A stretch of DNA of 64,000 nt from Drosophila pseudoobscura (GCF_009870125.1 NC_046683.1:10478001-10542000); one strand, 5' to 3'; positions 47,470 through 61,266 are shown, numbered from the stretch's first letter. Numbers and translations are program-made. Notes: generated from the letters alone by a model not told the origin.

Positions 47470-49282
47470 TGTAGCACGTGTGTAGTAGCCGTGTAGAGCT
47501 GCCAAGTAACATGTAATAAACTGAGCAAAATGTAAACATTTTAGAAATTCAAAAATTCCAATTTTTTTGAACCGATCGGGTGGGGTGCTGCGCGTCGTTG
47601 CAAAGTAAATAAAACAAATTTGGTAACGCCCTTCTACAGAAAGACTATAATAGGTACAAGTTATCCGCCCTGATGTTGCGTCTCTTTATGGATTGAACAA
47701 AATAGATCATCGAACAGCTAGCGGAACTATATGACAAAACTTATCTCCTTTCAGTAAGAAATAATCCTTCAATGTACAAGATATTGTTATTTATCATCTC
47801 TAAATGTCCTTTCCATTCGACCCTTGAAAGTATTCAGTGGGTTTAGTGGAATAGGATTATTTGTTGAACCATTCCTTGGCGTCTGACAGATATAGGACCC
47901 TATTGATGGCCACTTTACGTTTGTTGATGAGTATATGTATAAAGCTCCTAGCATATGAGTCCAATTCATTTATCTCTGATACTTATGATAATAGTGATTA
48001 TTTCTTAAGTCCCTATCAAATCAGGCTTGGCCAATATGATGGCCATTTTTGAATGTTTTGTACAGTCTCATTTAATAAATGCGTTCCGATAATTGCCATT
48101 TCGAGTGCCACATGATGTTCCCGATGTACTTAGAAGACATATCGAGATGATATCAAATCAATAACATCTGCATTATCAATTGTTGTAATTGTGTAAAAAC
48201 CTAAAATACTCGTCAGCATGATAGTAGAATCCCAACCAATCGTAGACTATATTCCGCTTCCAGGGTTTTTTTTTGCATATTAGCTCAAAAATTGTATGCA
48301 TAATCTGCGTTTTTTTTTCATAAAAACTAGAACTCTGACTTGGAGGGCTGAAAATTTCTAAATTCGATCAGCTGAAACACTTAAACACACTTAATTTTGC
48401 TTGTATTTAATTTAAAAAAAACGGTCAAAAATATTGTATACGTGCACAGGTGTCGCTTTTGATAATTACATAGAATGTAGTTCCTATGTAGCAAATGTGT
48501 AGTTAGCGTGTCGTTACCACGATTTTATACCTAACGGCGTTGAACTGTTTAAATAGAGGGGGCTTAAGTGAGTTAAGTTATTGTGTTTCATCAATCTATT
48601 AAACTTAATTTTCAATGTTATATAGAAATCCAATAAAAACAAGAGTTTAAATTAAGCCAGTCAAGTAGAAAATTGATTCATTAATCGGATAAAATTATGT
48701 GGGCAGAACTCAGAGATCTATATAGCTGGGAATTTTCGACGGAAGAAAGAATAACCAGGAATTAGTCGTCATAACCGGTTGACAACAATGATTACCGGCA
48801 ACACTAATTTTCATACCCTAGGGAAGAGGATATTATAGAGTTGAGAAAATGTTTGTCATCCCAAGCTCAGTAGGTATGAGGATCGAGGTAAATATATACA
48901 AAATGCTAATAAATAATGAATATGTCTAAAACGTATCAGTTTGAGAAAAGGTCTTTATAAATTACGTTTTATCTTCATATCAAATTAACGAAATAGGGTA
49001 TAAAAGTGCCTATACACGCAACCTGTCTTCAAATACCAGCAACATTGCGACTGTTTTTTTGGTTGACCTTTTTTGTTTAAACCTTGCTGCAGTCAAAATA
49101 CAATAAATGGGAGTACTAAAAACTAGCCAATCTTGTAGAAAATGTTTTCATTAATGGCCTGAAATTATACGGGAAAAGCTAAAGGTTTTAGTTAGGCAGC
49201 ATTATTCAACGGTATAAAAAAATTGAGCAATTGGAATAATTTTAGCCGTTTTTTCTATATAAAATCAAATTATTGACTCAAA
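47470..49282. other. Spacer between NO66 copy 2 and mRpL33 copy 3
   Basis: Noncoding and AT-rich. It carries the 332-bp deletion and the GCTGCAGTCAAAATAC insertion. It differs from the unit 4 spacer at only about one visible site (CTCGTCAGC against CTCGTAAGC near 48,212). Confidence 0.6.
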
Positions 49283-49608
49283 ATGCGCCTCACCAATGTC
49301 CTATTCAAGAAGGTGAAGAGCAAGTAAGTATGTTTACCTGAGAGACAGGGATAATTGGGTAATTTGTTGTCTGGTGTGTTGTGTTCCCGTAGACGCATCA
49401 TGGTCGTGCTGGAGAGCGTGGTCAGCGGGCATCAGTACAATGCGTTCCGCGAACGCCTGGCCGAGAAGATCGAGGTGATACGCTTCGATCCGTACAGTGA
49501 GTATATATATATGGACAGCTGAAATAGAAATTTTTTCTCATCCGACTTATCTCCGCAGTTCAACAGGATAGCCTCTACCGCGAGCGCAAGAGAATCCGCA
49601 GCGCCTGA
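49283..49608 (+). CDS. mRpL33: Mitochondrial ribosomal protein L33, copy 3
   Basis: Exons are 49,283-49,323, 49,393-49,496 and 49,559-49,608. The protein and introns are the same as in copies 1 and 2. The Motif 6 / Motif 1 promoter is absent through the shared deletion. Confidence 0.9.
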
Positions 49609-49868
49609 ACATGTAGAATAAATAAATGTTACACCACACAAACACACGCAAATGTTGCATCCCTTGGATTATTTATTTGTTCTTTTAATTAATGTTCTTG
49701 TTAATTTTCATGCTGTTGGCGCTGCCCTAGGACTCGACACATAACATTAAAGACACTGCGGGCTAACAAAAATTACAAATGGTGAACAGAACAGGGAATA
49801 TCTTAGATTACTAGGACTAGACTCTCGCTTTGGGTTCGTTTATTTTGAGGGGGGAAGAATTCCCGAGC

Positions 49869-52800
49869 CTATACTTTTTTGAAGGGCTTCTCAACCATAA
49901 GGATTCCGCGCTCCCAGAGGGCTTCGACAAACTCCAAGCGGTCTTCATCGTTTCCCATCGGGGGTAGATCTTTGATCTTTGTATAATCGGGATAGGCATG
50001 AATTAGCGTCTCAATAACAGTACCATGGAACGGTTCCAGCTCAAAGAAGTTTGGCTCATATTTACAATACTCCAAACCATTGTCCGTGTAGTAGTAGCAG
50101 CGCAGGACACCCTCGTCGACCGTCAGGCGTACGATATTGGCACGCAGCAGACGCACTGCCGTCCCCTCTGCGAGTTCGTAATCAAGTGAGCAATGGCCAT
50201 TCCTATCGGCGGTAGCCTGTGCACCGAATACAGTGCGTTTCAACTCCTGGGGCGCAATGGTGGGTGGCAGGGCCTCGTGCTGGAATTTTATGGCCAATTG
50301 GTCCAAGGCCCGATCGATCTGACCCTCGGTGGGCACCAGACGCTGTGCTAGATTCTGGATATGCTGTATCAACTTTTGGCGATGCACGCCGTTCCATTCG
50401 GCGTTGGCCACGCCAAGGTTCTGAAAGATGTCCAGTGGAAACCCCTTGCGCAGCTTCAAGGTGTGCTCGACACTCTCCTTAACAACCAGGGGCATGAGCT
50501 TCTCCATCAGATTGGCGTACGATTGCTGCTGGTAGGCGCTGAGGGTAATGTGCAGCGAATGGGAGTCCTTCTCTGTGATGGCCTGGTGGATCCAGCCGCG
50601 TGGGAAGTATAAGAGATCGCCGGGCATCAGTACTATATCCATTATGGGATCGCCCAATTCGGTCTGGCTGAGGTTGCCCGACGATTCACGGGGCAGTTCT
50701 TTGGTGGGGGCGTAGATGCGCCAGCGCTTCTTGCCCTCCACCTGGAGAACAAAGGCTTCAATATCATCGTAATGCGGTGCGAATCCCTGGCTCTCGGGGG
50801 GCGTCAGGTAGACATTGGCCCCCACCAGGCAATGGAAAAACTCCTGCAGCTTGACGCACAACTGCCTCAGCTGGACAAGGTAGCTGGAGGGATTCAGGAT
50901 ACGGATGCTGCAGCCGCGTTGATAGTGGGCCCAAACGCTAGGGGGCAAGGCACGACCGTCAGGGTTCAAGGTCTTCCGCACGCCGTCCTCATAGCTTGTT
51001 ACATCGATGTTGGTGGTATACTCCACGTGGTTCTGGATCAGCATTTTGTCGATCATCTTGAACGATATTAGATTGGAGAATCCACCTGAGGTCGTTGTTA
51101 TCACTCTAAATGGACTCTTTTCCCAGTGGTCACGCAAAAAAGTGGCCATAGTCATCGGAGCAATGAGCTGAGCCAGGGTCCGCTTTCCCACTTCAATGCT
51201 GTTTTCCTTGTGCACTTCATGGCATGGCTCCAGGCGGTTTACGGCCTGACCAGCGCCAGCCTCTGCTCCTACATCACCTCCGGGTTGAACAGATTTAATT
51301 ACACCGATTTTAATTCTGCAAAACATGCTGTCCCCTGGTTCCATCTCGATCGACTGTGGGGACAGCAACGCGCGGTTTGGCGTCGCCACCTCCACCTTGA
51401 CTGGAACCGTATTCTTCTTGCTGGCAGCCGATGTCGACTGGCCGACTGGAGTGGATGAAGTACGCTTGGCGCCGATGGGCTTGCTGCCCTCCGCCTCATA
51501 GTTGCGACGCTTCAGTGACTCACGAGTATTAGCCGGAGTTTCTGGCGAGGATTGAGACGAGTGGCTGTTCAGCGTGTATTCCTCGCCACTCTCGGACGAA
51601 TCATACAATTCACCACTGCTGTCGGTGCTGTCGTCCTCCTCGTCTTTCTGGCCGACTGGAGTGGATGAAGTACGCTTGGCGCCGATGGGCTTGCTGCCCT
51701 CCGCCTCATCGTTGCGACGCTTCAGTGACTCACGAGTATTAGCCGGAGTTTCTGGCGAGGATTGAGACGAGTGGCTGTTCAGCGTGTATTCCTCGCCACT
51801 CTCGGACGAATCATACAATTCACCACTGCTGTCGGTGCTGTCGTCCTCCTCGTCTTTCTGGCCGACTGGAGTGGATGAAGTACGCTTGGCGCCGATGGGC
51901 TTGCTGCCCTCCGCCTCATCGTTGCGACGCTTCAGTGACTCACGAGTATTAGCCGGAGTTTCTGGCGAGGATTGATACGAGTGGCTGTTCAGCGTGTATT
52001 CCTCGCCACTCTCGGACGAATCATACAATTCACCACTGCTGTCGGTGCTGTCGTCCTCCTCGTCTTTCTGGCCGACTGGAGTGGATGAAGTACGCTTGGC
52101 GCCGATGGGCTTGCTGCCCTCCGCCTCATCGTTGCGACGGTTCAGTGACTCACGAGTATTAGCCGGAGTTTCTGGCGAGGATTGAGACGAGTGGCTGTTC
52201 AGCGTGTATTCCTCGCCACTCTCGGACGAATCATACAATTCACCATTGCTGTCGGTGCTGTCGTCCTCCTCGTCTTTCTGGCCGACTGGAGTGGATGAAG
52301 TACGCTTGGCGCCGATGGGCTTGCTGCCCTCCGCCTCATCGTTGCGACGGTTCAGTGACTCACGAGTATTAGCCGGAGTTTCTGGCGAGGATTGAGACGA
52401 GTGGCTGTTCAGCGTGTATTCCTCGCCACTCTCGGACGAATCATACAATTCACCATTGCTGTCGGTGCTGTCGTCCTCCTCGTCTTTCTGGCCGACTGGA
52501 GTGGATGAAGTACGCTTGGCGCCGATGGGCTTGCTGCCCTCCGCCTCATCGTTGCGACGCTTCAGTGACTCACGAGTATAAGCCGGAGTTTCTGGCGAGG
52601 ATTGAGACGAGTGGTTGTTCAGCGTGTATTCCTCGCCACTCTCGGAGGAATCATACAACTCACCTCTGCTGTCGGTGCTGTCGTCCTCCTCGTCTTCGCC
52701 GCTGCTGCTGCTGCTGCCGTTGTCGCCGTCGCTATAGCTACCGCTCCTTTTTAGCGGACCCTTCAGCTTTCCCCCATTTTTGGAGGCCAAGTTCCTGTTG

Positions 52801-52919
52801 TTATTTTTGGCGGCACCATTTTTGTCGAAATTCTTTGTTCCTTTTTGTACATAATTTTTTGAGGTTGCGGAGCCGCGATAGGCGGCAAAGACCGAAACCT
52901 TTTTATTCTTGTCGAACAT
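49869..52919 (-). CDS. NO66: JmjC oxygenase NO66, copy 3 (1016 aa)
   Basis: Protein-identical to copy 2, including all six 70-residue modules in the same order of variants, the 21-residue deletion, H489 and F497 (copy 1 numbering) and the intact metal ligands. Identity through a variable minisatellite implies a very recent duplication or gene conversion. It could also be an assembly duplication of one locus. The differing spacers on the two sides argue against a simple duplicated contig. Confidence 0.9.
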   Translation of the reverse strand: MFDKNKKVSVFAAYRGSATSKNYVQKGTKNFDKNGAAKNNNRNLASKNGGKLKGPLKRSGSYSDGDNGSSSSSGEDEEDDSTDSRGELYDSSESGEEYTLNNHSSQSSPETPAYTRESLKRRNDEAEGSKPIGAKRTSSTPVGQKDEEDDSTDSNGELYDSSESGEEYTLNSHSSQSSPETPANTRESLNRRNDEAEGSKPIGAKRTSSTPVGQKDEEDDSTDSNGELYDSSESGEEYTLNSHSSQSSPETPANTRESLNRRNDEAEGSKPIGAKRTSSTPVGQKDEEDDSTDSSGELYDSSESGEEYTLNSHSYQSSPETPANTRESLKRRNDEAEGSKPIGAKRTSSTPVGQKDEEDDSTDSSGELYDSSESGEEYTLNSHSSQSSPETPANTRESLKRRNDEAEGSKPIGAKRTSSTPVGQKDEEDDSTDSSGELYDSSESGEEYTLNSHSSQSSPETPANTRESLKRRNYEAEGSKPIGAKRTSSTPVGQSTSAASKKNTVPVKVEVATPNRALLSPQSIEMEPGDSMFCRIKIGVIKSVQPGGDVGAEAGAGQAVNRLEPCHEVHKENSIEVGKRTLAQLIAPMTMATFLRDHWEKSPFRVITTTSGGFSNLISFKMIDKMLIQNHVEYTTNIDVTSYEDGVRKTLNPDGRALPPSVWAHYQRGCSIRILNPSSYLVQLRQLCVKLQEFFHCLVGANVYLTPPESQGFAPHYDDIEAFVLQVEGKKRWRIYAPTKELPRESSGNLSQTELGDPIMDIVLMPGDLLYFPRGWIHQAITEKDSHSLHITLSAYQQQSYANLMEKLMPLVVKESVEHTLKLRKGFPLDIFQNLGVANAEWNGVHRQKLIQHIQNLAQRLVPTEGQIDRALDQLAIKFQHEALPPTIAPQELKRTVFGAQATADRNGHCSLDYELAEGTAVRLLRANIVRLTVDEGVLRCYYYTDNGLEYCKYEPNFFELEPFHGTVIETLIHAYPDYTKIKDLPPMGNDEDRLEFVEALWERGILMVEKPFKKV
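51438..52697 (-). repeat. Six-copy 210-bp coding minisatellite in NO66 copy 3
   Basis: Same unit order and variants as in copy 2. Confidence 0.97.
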
Positions 52920-53092
52920 CTTTAAACTGTTATAATCTACAATCAGTCGATTGTCAAATACCAGTTACATCAAATCGCTTGTTCCACAAAAATAGAAGAC
53001 TTAATTTTCACCGCAAAATTATATTTTAACCTCTGGCTGGTTTTGGCAAGCTTTCGTTTCTTCGGAATTTTTTTTAAAAAGAGGCGGTATAT

Positions 53093-53104
53093 TTCGGTAT
53101 ATTT
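53093..53104 (-). promoter_or_regulatory. NO66 copy 3 Motif 6
   Basis: An exact TTCGGTATATTT with the same surroundings as in copy 2. Confidence 0.6.
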
Positions 53105-53152
53105 CTGAGGGTCACAGTCACACTCCTGTAACGAAAAAATGAGTCGTCATTT

Positions 53153-53356
53153 TGAATGGGCTGTAAAAAAGGGTATGGACAGCAGGCAAAAACAGCCAAG
53201 GCAAGTTGCTAGTTCCTAAGAACCTCACCTCGCGTGTGAAGACAATATACCTAGAAGACAAGGTATATAAGGCAAAGGGGGGAGTTTTACCTTGCGCGCG
53301 TTGCACTTTCAGTTCCGTTTTGGCTGTTGTCCATACCCTCTTTCTCATCCCATTCA
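53153..53356. repeat. Imperfect inverted repeat, unit 3
   Basis: The same foldback sequence as in unit 2. Confidence 0.7.
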
Positions 53357-55169
53357 TGTAGCACGTGTGTAGTAGCCGTGTAGAGCTGCCAAGTAACATG
53401 TAATAAACTGAGCAAAATGTAAACATTTTAGAAATTCAAAAATTCCAATTTTTTTGAACCGATCGGGTGGGGTGCTGCGCGTCGTTGCAAAGTAAATAAA
53501 ACAAATTTGGTAACGCCCTTCTACAGAAAGACTATAATAGGTACAAGTTATCCGCCCTGATGTTGCGTCTCTTTATGGATTGAACAAAATAGATCATCGA
53601 ACAGCTAGCGGAACTATATGACAAAACTTATCTCCTTTCAGTAAGAAATAATCCTTCAATGTACAAGATATTGTTATTTATCATCTCTAAATGTCCTTTC
53701 CATTCGACCCTTGAAAGTATTCAGTGGGTTTAGTGGAATAGGATTATTTGTTGAACCATTCCTTGGCGTCTGACAGATATAGGACCCTATTGATGGCCAC
53801 TTTACGTTTGTTGATGAGTATATGTATAAAGCTCCTAGCATATGAGTCCAATTCATTTATCTCTGATACTTATGATAATAGTGATTATTTCTTAAGTCCC
53901 TATCAAATCAGGCTTGGCCAATATGATGGCCATTTTTGAATGTTTTGTACAGTCTCATTTAATAAATGCGTTCCGATAATTGCCATTTCGAGTGCCACAT
54001 GATGTTCCCGATGTACTTAGAAGACATATCGAGATGATATCAAATCAATAACATCTGCATTATCAATTGTTGTAATTGTGTAAAAACCTAAAATACTCGT
54101 AAGCATGATAGTAGAATCCCAACCAATCGTAGACTATATTCCGCTTCCAGGGTTTTTTTTTGCATATTAGCTCAAAAATTGTATGCATAATCTGCGTTTT
54201 TTTTTCATAAAAACTAGAACTCTGACTTGGAGGGCTGAAAATTTCTAAATTCGATCAGCTGAAACACTTAAACACACTTAATTTTGCTTGTATTTAATTT
54301 AAAAAAAACGGTCAAAAATATTGTATACGTGCACAGGTGTCGCTTTTGATAATTACATAGAATGTAGTTCCTATGTAGCAAATGTGTAGTTAGCGTGTCG
54401 TTACCACGATTTTATACCTAACGGCGTTGAACTGTTTAAATAGAGGGGGCTTAAGTGAGTTAAGTTATTGTGTTTCATCAATCTATTAAACTTAATTTTC
54501 AATGTTATATAGAAATCCAATAAAAACAAGAGTTTAAATTAAGCCAGTCAAGTAGAAAATTGATTCATTAATCGGATAAAATTATGTGGGCAGAACTCAG
54601 AGATCTATATAGCTGGGAATTTTCGACGGAAGAAAGAATAACCAGGAATTAGTCGTCATAACCGGTTGACAACAATGATTACCGGCAACACTAATTTTCA
54701 TACCCTAGGGAAGAGGATATTATAGAGTTGAGAAAATGTTTGTCATCCCAAGCTCAGTAGGTATGAGGATCGAGGTAAATATATACAAAATGCTAATAAA
54801 TAATGAATATGTCTAAAACGTATCAGTTTGAGAAAAGGTCTTTATAAATTACGTTTTATCTTCATATCAAATTAACGAAATAGGGTATAAAAGTGCCTAT
54901 ACACGCAACCTGTCTTCAAATACCAGCAACATTGCGACTGTTTTTTTGGTTGACCTTTTTTGTTTAAACCTTGCTGCAGTCAAAATACAATAAATGGGAG
55001 TACTAAAAACTAGCCAATCTTGTAGAAAATGTTTTCATTAATGGCCTGAAATTATACGGGAAAAGCTAAAGGTTTTAGTTAGGCAGCATTATTCAACGGT
55101 ATAAAAAAATTGAGCAATTGGAATAATTTTAGCCGTTTTTTCTATATAAAATCAAATTATTGACTCAAA
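53357..55169. other. Spacer between NO66 copy 3 and mRpL33 copy 4
   Basis: Noncoding and nearly identical to the preceding and following spacers. It carries the deletion that removes the mRpL33 promoter. Confidence 0.6.
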
Positions 55170-55495
55170 ATGCGCCTCACCAATGTCCTATTCAAGAAGG
55201 TGAAGAGCAAGTAAGTATGTTTACCTGAGAGACAGGGATAATTGGGTAATTTGTTGTCTGGTGTGTTGTGTTCCCGTAGACGCATCATGGTCGTGCTGGA
55301 GAGCGTGGTCAGCGGGCATCAGTACAATGCGTTCCGCGAACGCCTGGCCGAGAAGATCGAGGTGATACGCTTCGATCCGTACAGTGAGTATATATATATG
55401 GACAGCTGAAATAGAAATTTTTTCTCATCCGACTTATCTCCGCAGTTCAACAGGATAGCCTCTACCGCGAGCGCAAGAGAATCCGCAGCGCCTGA
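55170..55495 (+). CDS. mRpL33: Mitochondrial ribosomal protein L33, copy 4
   Basis: Exons are 55,170-55,210, 55,280-55,383 and 55,446-55,495. The 64-residue protein is identical, splice sites are intact, and the housekeeping promoter motifs are absent. Confidence 0.9.
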
Positions 55496-55755
55496 ACATG
55501 TAGAATAAATAAATGTTACACCACACAAACACACGCAAATGTTGCATCCCTTGGATTATTTATTTGTTCTTTTAATTAATGTTCTTGTTAATTTTCATGC
55601 TGTTGGCGCTGCCCTAGGACTCGACACATAACATTAAAGACACTGCGGGCTAACAAAAATTACAAATGGTGAACAGAACAGGGAATATCTTAGATTACTA
55701 GGACTAGACTCTCGCTTTGGGTTCGTTTATTTTGAGGGGGGAAGAATTCCCGAGC

Positions 55756-58700
55756 CTATACTTTTTTGAAGGGCTTCTCAACCATAAGGATTCCGCGCTC
55801 CCAGAGGGCTTCGACAAACTCCAAGCGGTCTTCATCGTTTCCCATCGGGGGTAGATCTTTGATCTTTGTATAATCGGGATAGGCATGAATTAGCGTCTCA
55901 ATAACAGTACCATGGAACGGTTCCAGCTCAAAGAAGTTTGGCTCATATTTACAATACTCCAAACCATTGTCCGTGTAGTAGTAGCAGCGCAGGTCACCCT
56001 CGTCGACCGTCAGGCGTACGATATTGGCACGCAGCAGACGCACTGCAGTCCCCTCTGCGAGTTCGTAATCAAGTGAGCAATGGCCAGTCTTATCGGCGGT
56101 AGCCTGTGCACCGTATACAGTGCGTTTCAACTCCTGGGGCGCAATGGTGGGTGGCAGGGCCTCGTGCTGGAATTTTATGGCCAATTGGTCCAAGGCCCGA
56201 TCGATCTGACCCTCGGTGGGCATCAGACGCTGTGCTAGATTCTGGATATGCTGTATCAACTTTTGGCGATGCACGCCGTTCCATTCGGCGTTGGCCACGC
56301 CAAGGTTCTGAAAGATATCCAGCGGAAGCCCCTTGCGCAGCTTCAAGGTCTGCTCGACACTCTCCTTAACAACCAGGGGCATGAGCTTCTCCATCAGATT
56401 GGCGTACGATTGCTGCTGGTAGGCGCTGAGGGTAATGTGCAGCGAATGGGAGTCCTTCTCTGTGATGGCCTGGTGGATCCAGCCGCGTGGGAAGTATAAG
56501 AGATCGCCGGGCATCAGTACTATATCCATTATGGGATCGCCCAATTCGGTCTGGCTGAGGTTGCCCGACGATTCACGGGGCAGTTCTTTGGTGGGGGCGT
56601 AGATGCGCCAGCGCTTCTTGCCCTCCACCTGGAGAACAAAGGCTTCAATATCATCGTAATGCGGTGCGAATCCCTGGCTCTCGGGGGGCGTCAGGTAGAC
56701 ATTGGCCCCCACCAGGCAATGGAAAAACTCCTGCAGCTTGACGCACAACTGCCTCAGCTGGACAAGGTAGCTGGAGGGATTCAGGATACGGATGCTGCAG
56801 CCGCGTTGATAGTGGGCCCAAACGCTAGGGGGCAAGGCACGACCGTCAGGGTTCAAGGTCTTCCGCACGCCGTCCTCATAGCTTGTTACATCGATGTTGG
56901 TGGTATACTCCACGTGGTTCTGGATCAGCATTTTGTCGATCATCTTGAACGATATTAGATTGGAGAATCCACCTGAGGTCGTTGTTATCACTCTAAATGG
57001 ACTCTTTTCCCAGTGGTCACGCAAAAAAGTGGCCATAGTCATCGGAGCAATGAGCTGAGCCAGGGTCCGCTTTCCCACTTCAATGCTGTTTTCCTTGTGC
57101 ACTTCATGGCATGGCTCCAGGCGGTTTACGGCCTGACCAGCGCCAGCCTCTGCTCCTACATCACCTCCGGGTTGAACAGATTTAATTACACCGATTTTAA
57201 TTCTGCAAAACATGCTGTCCCCTGGTTCCATCTCGATCGACTGTGGGGACAGCAACGCGCGGTTTGGCGTCGCCACCTCCACCTTGACTGGAACCGTATT
57301 CTTCTTGCTGGCAGCCGATGTCGACTGGCCGACTGGAGTGGATGAAGTACGCTTGGCGCCGATGGGCTTGCTGCCCTCCGCCTCATAGTTGCGACGCTTC
57401 AGTGACTCACGAGTATTAGCCGGAGTTTCTGGCGAGGATTGAGACGAGTGGCTGTTCAGCGTGTATTCCTCGCCACTCTCGGACGAATCATACAATTCAC
57501 CACTGCTGTCGGTGCTGTCGTCCTCCTCGTCTTTCTGGCCGACTGGAGTGGATGAAGTACGCTTGGCGCCGATGGGCTTGCTGCCCTCCGCCTCATCGTT
57601 GCGACGCTTCAGTGACTCACGAGTATTAGCCGGAGTTTCTGGCGAGGATTGATACGAGTGGCTGTTCAGCGTGTATTCCTCGCCACTCTCGGACGAATCA
57701 TACAATTCACCACTGCTGTCGGTGCTGTCGTCCTCCTCGTCTTTCTGGCCGACTGGAGTGGAGGAAGTACGCTTGGCGCCGATGGGCTTGCTGCCCTCCG
57801 CCTCATAGTTGCGACGCTTCAGTGACTCACGAGTATTAGCCGGAGTTTCTGGCGAGGATTGAGACGAGTGGCTGTTCAGCGTGTATTCCTCGCCACTCTC
57901 GGACGAATCATACAATTCACCATTGCTGTCGGTGCTGTCGTCCTCCTCGTCTTTCTGGCCGACTGGAGTGGATGAAGTACGCTTGGCGCCGATGGGCTTG
58001 CTGCCCTCCGCCTCATCGTTGCGACGGTTCAGTGACTCACGAGTATTAGCCGGAGTTTCTGGCGAGGATTGAGACGAGTGGCTGTTCAGCGTGTATTCCT
58101 CGCCACTCTCGGACGAATCATACAATTCACCATTGCTGTCGGTGCTGTCGTCCTCCTCGTCTTTCTGGCCGACTGGAGTGGATGAAGTACGCTTGGCGCC
58201 GATGGGCTTGCTGCCCTCCGCCTCATCGTTGCGACGGTTCAGTGACTCACGAGTATTAGCCGGAGTTTCTGGCGAGGATTGAGACGAGTGGCTGTTCAGC
58301 GTGTATTCCTCGCCACTCTCGGACGAATCATACAATTCACCATTGCTGTCGGTGCTGTCGTCCTCCTCGTCTTTCTGGCCGACTGGAGTGGATGAAGTAC
58401 GCTTGGCGCCGATGGGCTTGCTGCCCTCCGCCTCATCGTTGCGACGGTTCAGTGACTCACGAGTATTAGCCGGAGTTTCTGGCGAGGATTGAGACGAGTG
58501 GCTGTTCAGCGTGTATTCCTCGCCACTCTCGGACGAATCATACAATTCACCATTGCTGTCGGTGCTGTCGTCCTCCTCGTCTTTCTGGCCGACTGGAGTG
58601 GATGAAGTACGCTTGGCGCCGATGGGCTTGCTGCCCTCCGCCTCATCGTTGCGACGCTTCAGTGACTCACGAGTATAAGCCGGAGTTTCTGGCGAGGATT

Positions 58701-59016
58701 GAGACGAGTGGTTGTTCAGCGTGTATTCCTCGCCACTCTCGGAGGAATCATACAACTCACCTCTGCTGTCGGTGCTGTCGTCCTCCTCGTCTTCGCCGCT
58801 GCTGCTGCTGCTGCCGTTGTCGCCGTCGCTATAGCTACCGCTCCTTTTTAGCGGACCCTTCAGCTTTCCCCCATTTTTGGAGGCCAAGTTCCTGTTGTTA
58901 TTTTTGGCGGCACCATTTTTGTCGAAATTCTTTGTTCCTTTTTGTACATAATTTTTTGAGGTTGCGGAGCCGCGATAGGCGGCAAAGACCGAAACCTTTT
59001 TATTCTTGTCGAACAT
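55756..59016 (-). CDS. NO66: JmjC oxygenase NO66, copy 4 (1086 aa)
   Basis: This is the longest copy, with seven 70-residue modules (residues 75-564) before an intact JmjC core. It shares the N-terminal changes and the 21-residue deletion of copies 2-3. At the C-terminal end it matches copy 1 at Q489 and L497 and carries changes shared only with copy 5: V532M, F568Y, R576K and N577T (copy 1 numbering). It alone has V608D. This patchwork points to gene conversion or unequal exchange within the array. The Fe(II) ligands HYD and the GWIH histidine are present. Confidence 0.93.
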   Translation of the reverse strand: MFDKNKKVSVFAAYRGSATSKNYVQKGTKNFDKNGAAKNNNRNLASKNGGKLKGPLKRSGSYSDGDNGSSSSSGEDEEDDSTDSRGELYDSSESGEEYTLNNHSSQSSPETPAYTRESLKRRNDEAEGSKPIGAKRTSSTPVGQKDEEDDSTDSNGELYDSSESGEEYTLNSHSSQSSPETPANTRESLNRRNDEAEGSKPIGAKRTSSTPVGQKDEEDDSTDSNGELYDSSESGEEYTLNSHSSQSSPETPANTRESLNRRNDEAEGSKPIGAKRTSSTPVGQKDEEDDSTDSNGELYDSSESGEEYTLNSHSSQSSPETPANTRESLNRRNDEAEGSKPIGAKRTSSTPVGQKDEEDDSTDSNGELYDSSESGEEYTLNSHSSQSSPETPANTRESLKRRNYEAEGSKPIGAKRTSSTPVGQKDEEDDSTDSSGELYDSSESGEEYTLNSHSYQSSPETPANTRESLKRRNDEAEGSKPIGAKRTSSTPVGQKDEEDDSTDSSGELYDSSESGEEYTLNSHSSQSSPETPANTRESLKRRNYEAEGSKPIGAKRTSSTPVGQSTSAASKKNTVPVKVEVATPNRALLSPQSIEMEPGDSMFCRIKIGVIKSVQPGGDVGAEAGAGQAVNRLEPCHEVHKENSIEVGKRTLAQLIAPMTMATFLRDHWEKSPFRVITTTSGGFSNLISFKMIDKMLIQNHVEYTTNIDVTSYEDGVRKTLNPDGRALPPSVWAHYQRGCSIRILNPSSYLVQLRQLCVKLQEFFHCLVGANVYLTPPESQGFAPHYDDIEAFVLQVEGKKRWRIYAPTKELPRESSGNLSQTELGDPIMDIVLMPGDLLYFPRGWIHQAITEKDSHSLHITLSAYQQQSYANLMEKLMPLVVKESVEQTLKLRKGLPLDIFQNLGVANAEWNGVHRQKLIQHIQNLAQRLMPTEGQIDRALDQLAIKFQHEALPPTIAPQELKRTVYGAQATADKTGHCSLDYELAEGTAVRLLRANIVRLTVDEGDLRCYYYTDNGLEYCKYEPNFFELEPFHGTVIETLIHAYPDYTKIKDLPPMGNDEDRLEFVEALWERGILMVEKPFKKV
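57325..58794 (-). repeat. Seven-copy 210-bp coding minisatellite in NO66 copy 4
   Basis: Seven in-frame 210-bp units. The extra unit belongs to the NG/LNRR type, of which there are three in a row, showing expansion inside the array. The fifth unit combines NG with LKRR and NYE, a recombinant of types seen elsewhere. Confidence 0.97.
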
Positions 59017-59189
59017 CTTTAAACTGTTATAATCTACAATCAGTCGATTGTCAAATACCAGTTACATCAAATCGCTTGTTCCACAAAAATAGAAGACTTA
59101 ATTTTCACCGCAAAATTATATTTTAACCTCTGGCTGGTTTTGGCAAGCTTTCGTTTCTTCGGAATTTTTTTTAAAAAGAGGCGGTATAT

Positions 59190-59201
59190 TTCGGTATATT
59201 T
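59190..59201 (-). promoter_or_regulatory. NO66 copy 4 Motif 6
   Basis: An exact TTCGGTATATTT with the same surroundings as in copies 2 and 3. Confidence 0.6.
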
Positions 59202-59249
59202 CTGAGGGTCACAGTCACACTCCTGTAACGAAAAAATGAGTCGTCATTT

Positions 59250-59453
59250 TGAATGGGCTGTAAAAAAGGGTATGGACAGCAGGCAAAAACAGCCAAGGCA
59301 AGTTGCTAGTTCCTAAGAACCTCACCTCGCGTGTGAAGACAATATACCTAGAAGACAAGGTATATAAGGCAAAGGGGGGAGTTTTACCTTGCGCGCGTTG
59401 CACTTTCAGTTCCGTTTTGGCTGTTGTCCATACCCTCTTTCTCATCCCATTCA
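59250..59453. repeat. Imperfect inverted repeat, unit 4
   Basis: The same foldback sequence as in units 2 and 3. Confidence 0.7.
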
Positions 59454-61266
59454 TGTAGCACGTGTGTAGTAGCCGTGTAGAGCTGCCAAGTAACATGTAA
59501 TAAACTGAGCAAAATGTAAACATTTTAGAAATTCAAAAATTCCAATTTTTTTGAACCGATCGGGTGGGGTGCTGCGCGTCGTTGCAAAGTAAATAAAACA
59601 AATTTGGTAACGCCCTTCTACAGAAAGACTATAATAGGTACAAGTTATCCGCCCTGATGTTGCGTCTCTTTATGGATTGAACAAAATAGATCATCGAACA
59701 GCTAGCGGAACTATATGACAAAACTTATCTCCTTTCAGTAAGAAATAATCCTTCAATGTACAAGATATTGTTATTTATCATCTCTAAATGTCCTTTCCAT
59801 TCGACCCTTGAAAGTATTCAGTGGGTTTAGTGGAATAGGATTATTTGTTGAACCATTCCTTGGCGTCTGACAGATATAGGACCCTATTGATGGCCACTTT
59901 ACGTTTGTTGATGAGTATATGTATAAAGCTCCTAGCATATGAGTCCAATTCATTTATCTCTGATACTTATGATAATAGTGATTATTTCTTAAGTCCCTAT
60001 CAAATCAGGCTTGGCCAATATGATGGCCATTTTTGAATGTTTTGTACAGTCTCATTTAATAAATGCGTTCCGATAATTGCCATTTCGAGTGCCACATGAT
60101 GTTCCCGATGTACTTAGAAGACATATCGAGATGATATCAAATCAATAACATCTGCATTATCAATTGTTGTAATTGTGTAAAAACCTAAAATACTCGTAAG
60201 CATGATAGTAGAATCCCAACCAATCGTAGACTATATTCCGCTTCCAGGGTTTTTTTTTGCATATTAGCTCAAAAATTGTATGCATAATCTGCGTTTTTTT
60301 TTCATAAAAACTAGAACTCTGACTTGGAGGGCTGAAAATTTCTAAATTCGATCAGCTGAAACACTTAAACACACTTAATTTTGCTTGTATTTAATTTAAA
60401 AAAAACGGTCAAAAATATTGTATACGTGCACAGGTGTCGCTTTTGATAATTACATAGAATGTAGTTCCTATGTAGCAAATGTGTAGTTAGCGTGTCGTTA
60501 CCACGATTTTATACCTAACGGCGTTGAACTGTTTAAATAGAGGGGGCTTAAGTGAGTTAAGTTATTGTGTTTCATCAATCTATTAAACTTAATTTTCAAT
60601 GTTATATAGAAATCCAATAAAAACAAGAGTTTAAATTAAGCCAGTCAAGTAGAAAATTGATTCATTAATCGGATAAAATTATGTGGGCAGAACTCAGAGA
60701 TCTATATAGCTGGGAATTTTCGACGGAAGAAAGAATAACCAGGAATTAGTCGTCATAACCGGTTGACAACAATGATTACCGGCAACACTAATTTTCATAC
60801 CCTAGGGAAGAGGATATTATAGAGTTGAGAAAATGTTTGTCATCCCAAGCTCAGTAGGTATGAGGATCGAGGTAAATATATACAAAATGCTAATAAATAA
60901 TGAATATGTCTAAAACGTATCAGTTTGAGAAAAGGTCTTTATAAATTACGTTTTATCTTCATATCAAATTAACGAAATAGGGTATAAAAGTGCCTATACA
61001 CGCAACCTGTCTTCAAATACCAGCAACATTGCGACTGTTTTTTTGGTTGACCTTTTTTGTTTAAACCTTGCTGCAGTCAAAATACAATAAATGGGAGTAC
61101 TAAAAACTAGCCAATCTTGTAGAAAATGTTTTCATTAATGGCCTGAAATTATACGGGAAAAGCTAAAGGTTTTAGTTAGGCAGCATTATTCAACGGTATA
61201 AAAAAATTGAGCAATTGGAATAATTTTAGCCGTTTTTTCTATATAAAATCAAATTATTGACTCAAA
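59454..61266. other. Spacer between NO66 copy 4 and mRpL33 copy 5
   Basis: Noncoding, with the same content as the spacers of units 3 and 4. Confidence 0.6.

Larger units (their letters stand above)
41801..47622. repeat. Array unit 2
   Basis: The unit carries mRpL33 copy 2 and NO66 copy 2. Its spacer differs from units 3-5. It lacks a block of about 40 bp near 42,583 and a block of about 24 bp near 43,017, and has a 4-bp insertion near 42,112. Its NO66 is identical in protein to copy 3. Confidence 0.9.
47623..53509. repeat. Array unit 3
   Basis: The unit is 5,887 bp long. Its NO66 is identical in protein to that of unit 2, whereas its spacer is nearly identical to those of units 4 and 5. 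It is therefore mosaic with respect to its neighbours. Confidence 0.92.
53510..59606. repeat. Array unit 4
   Basis: The unit is 6,097 bp long, 210 bp longer than unit 3 because of one extra minisatellite copy in NO66. Confidence 0.92.
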
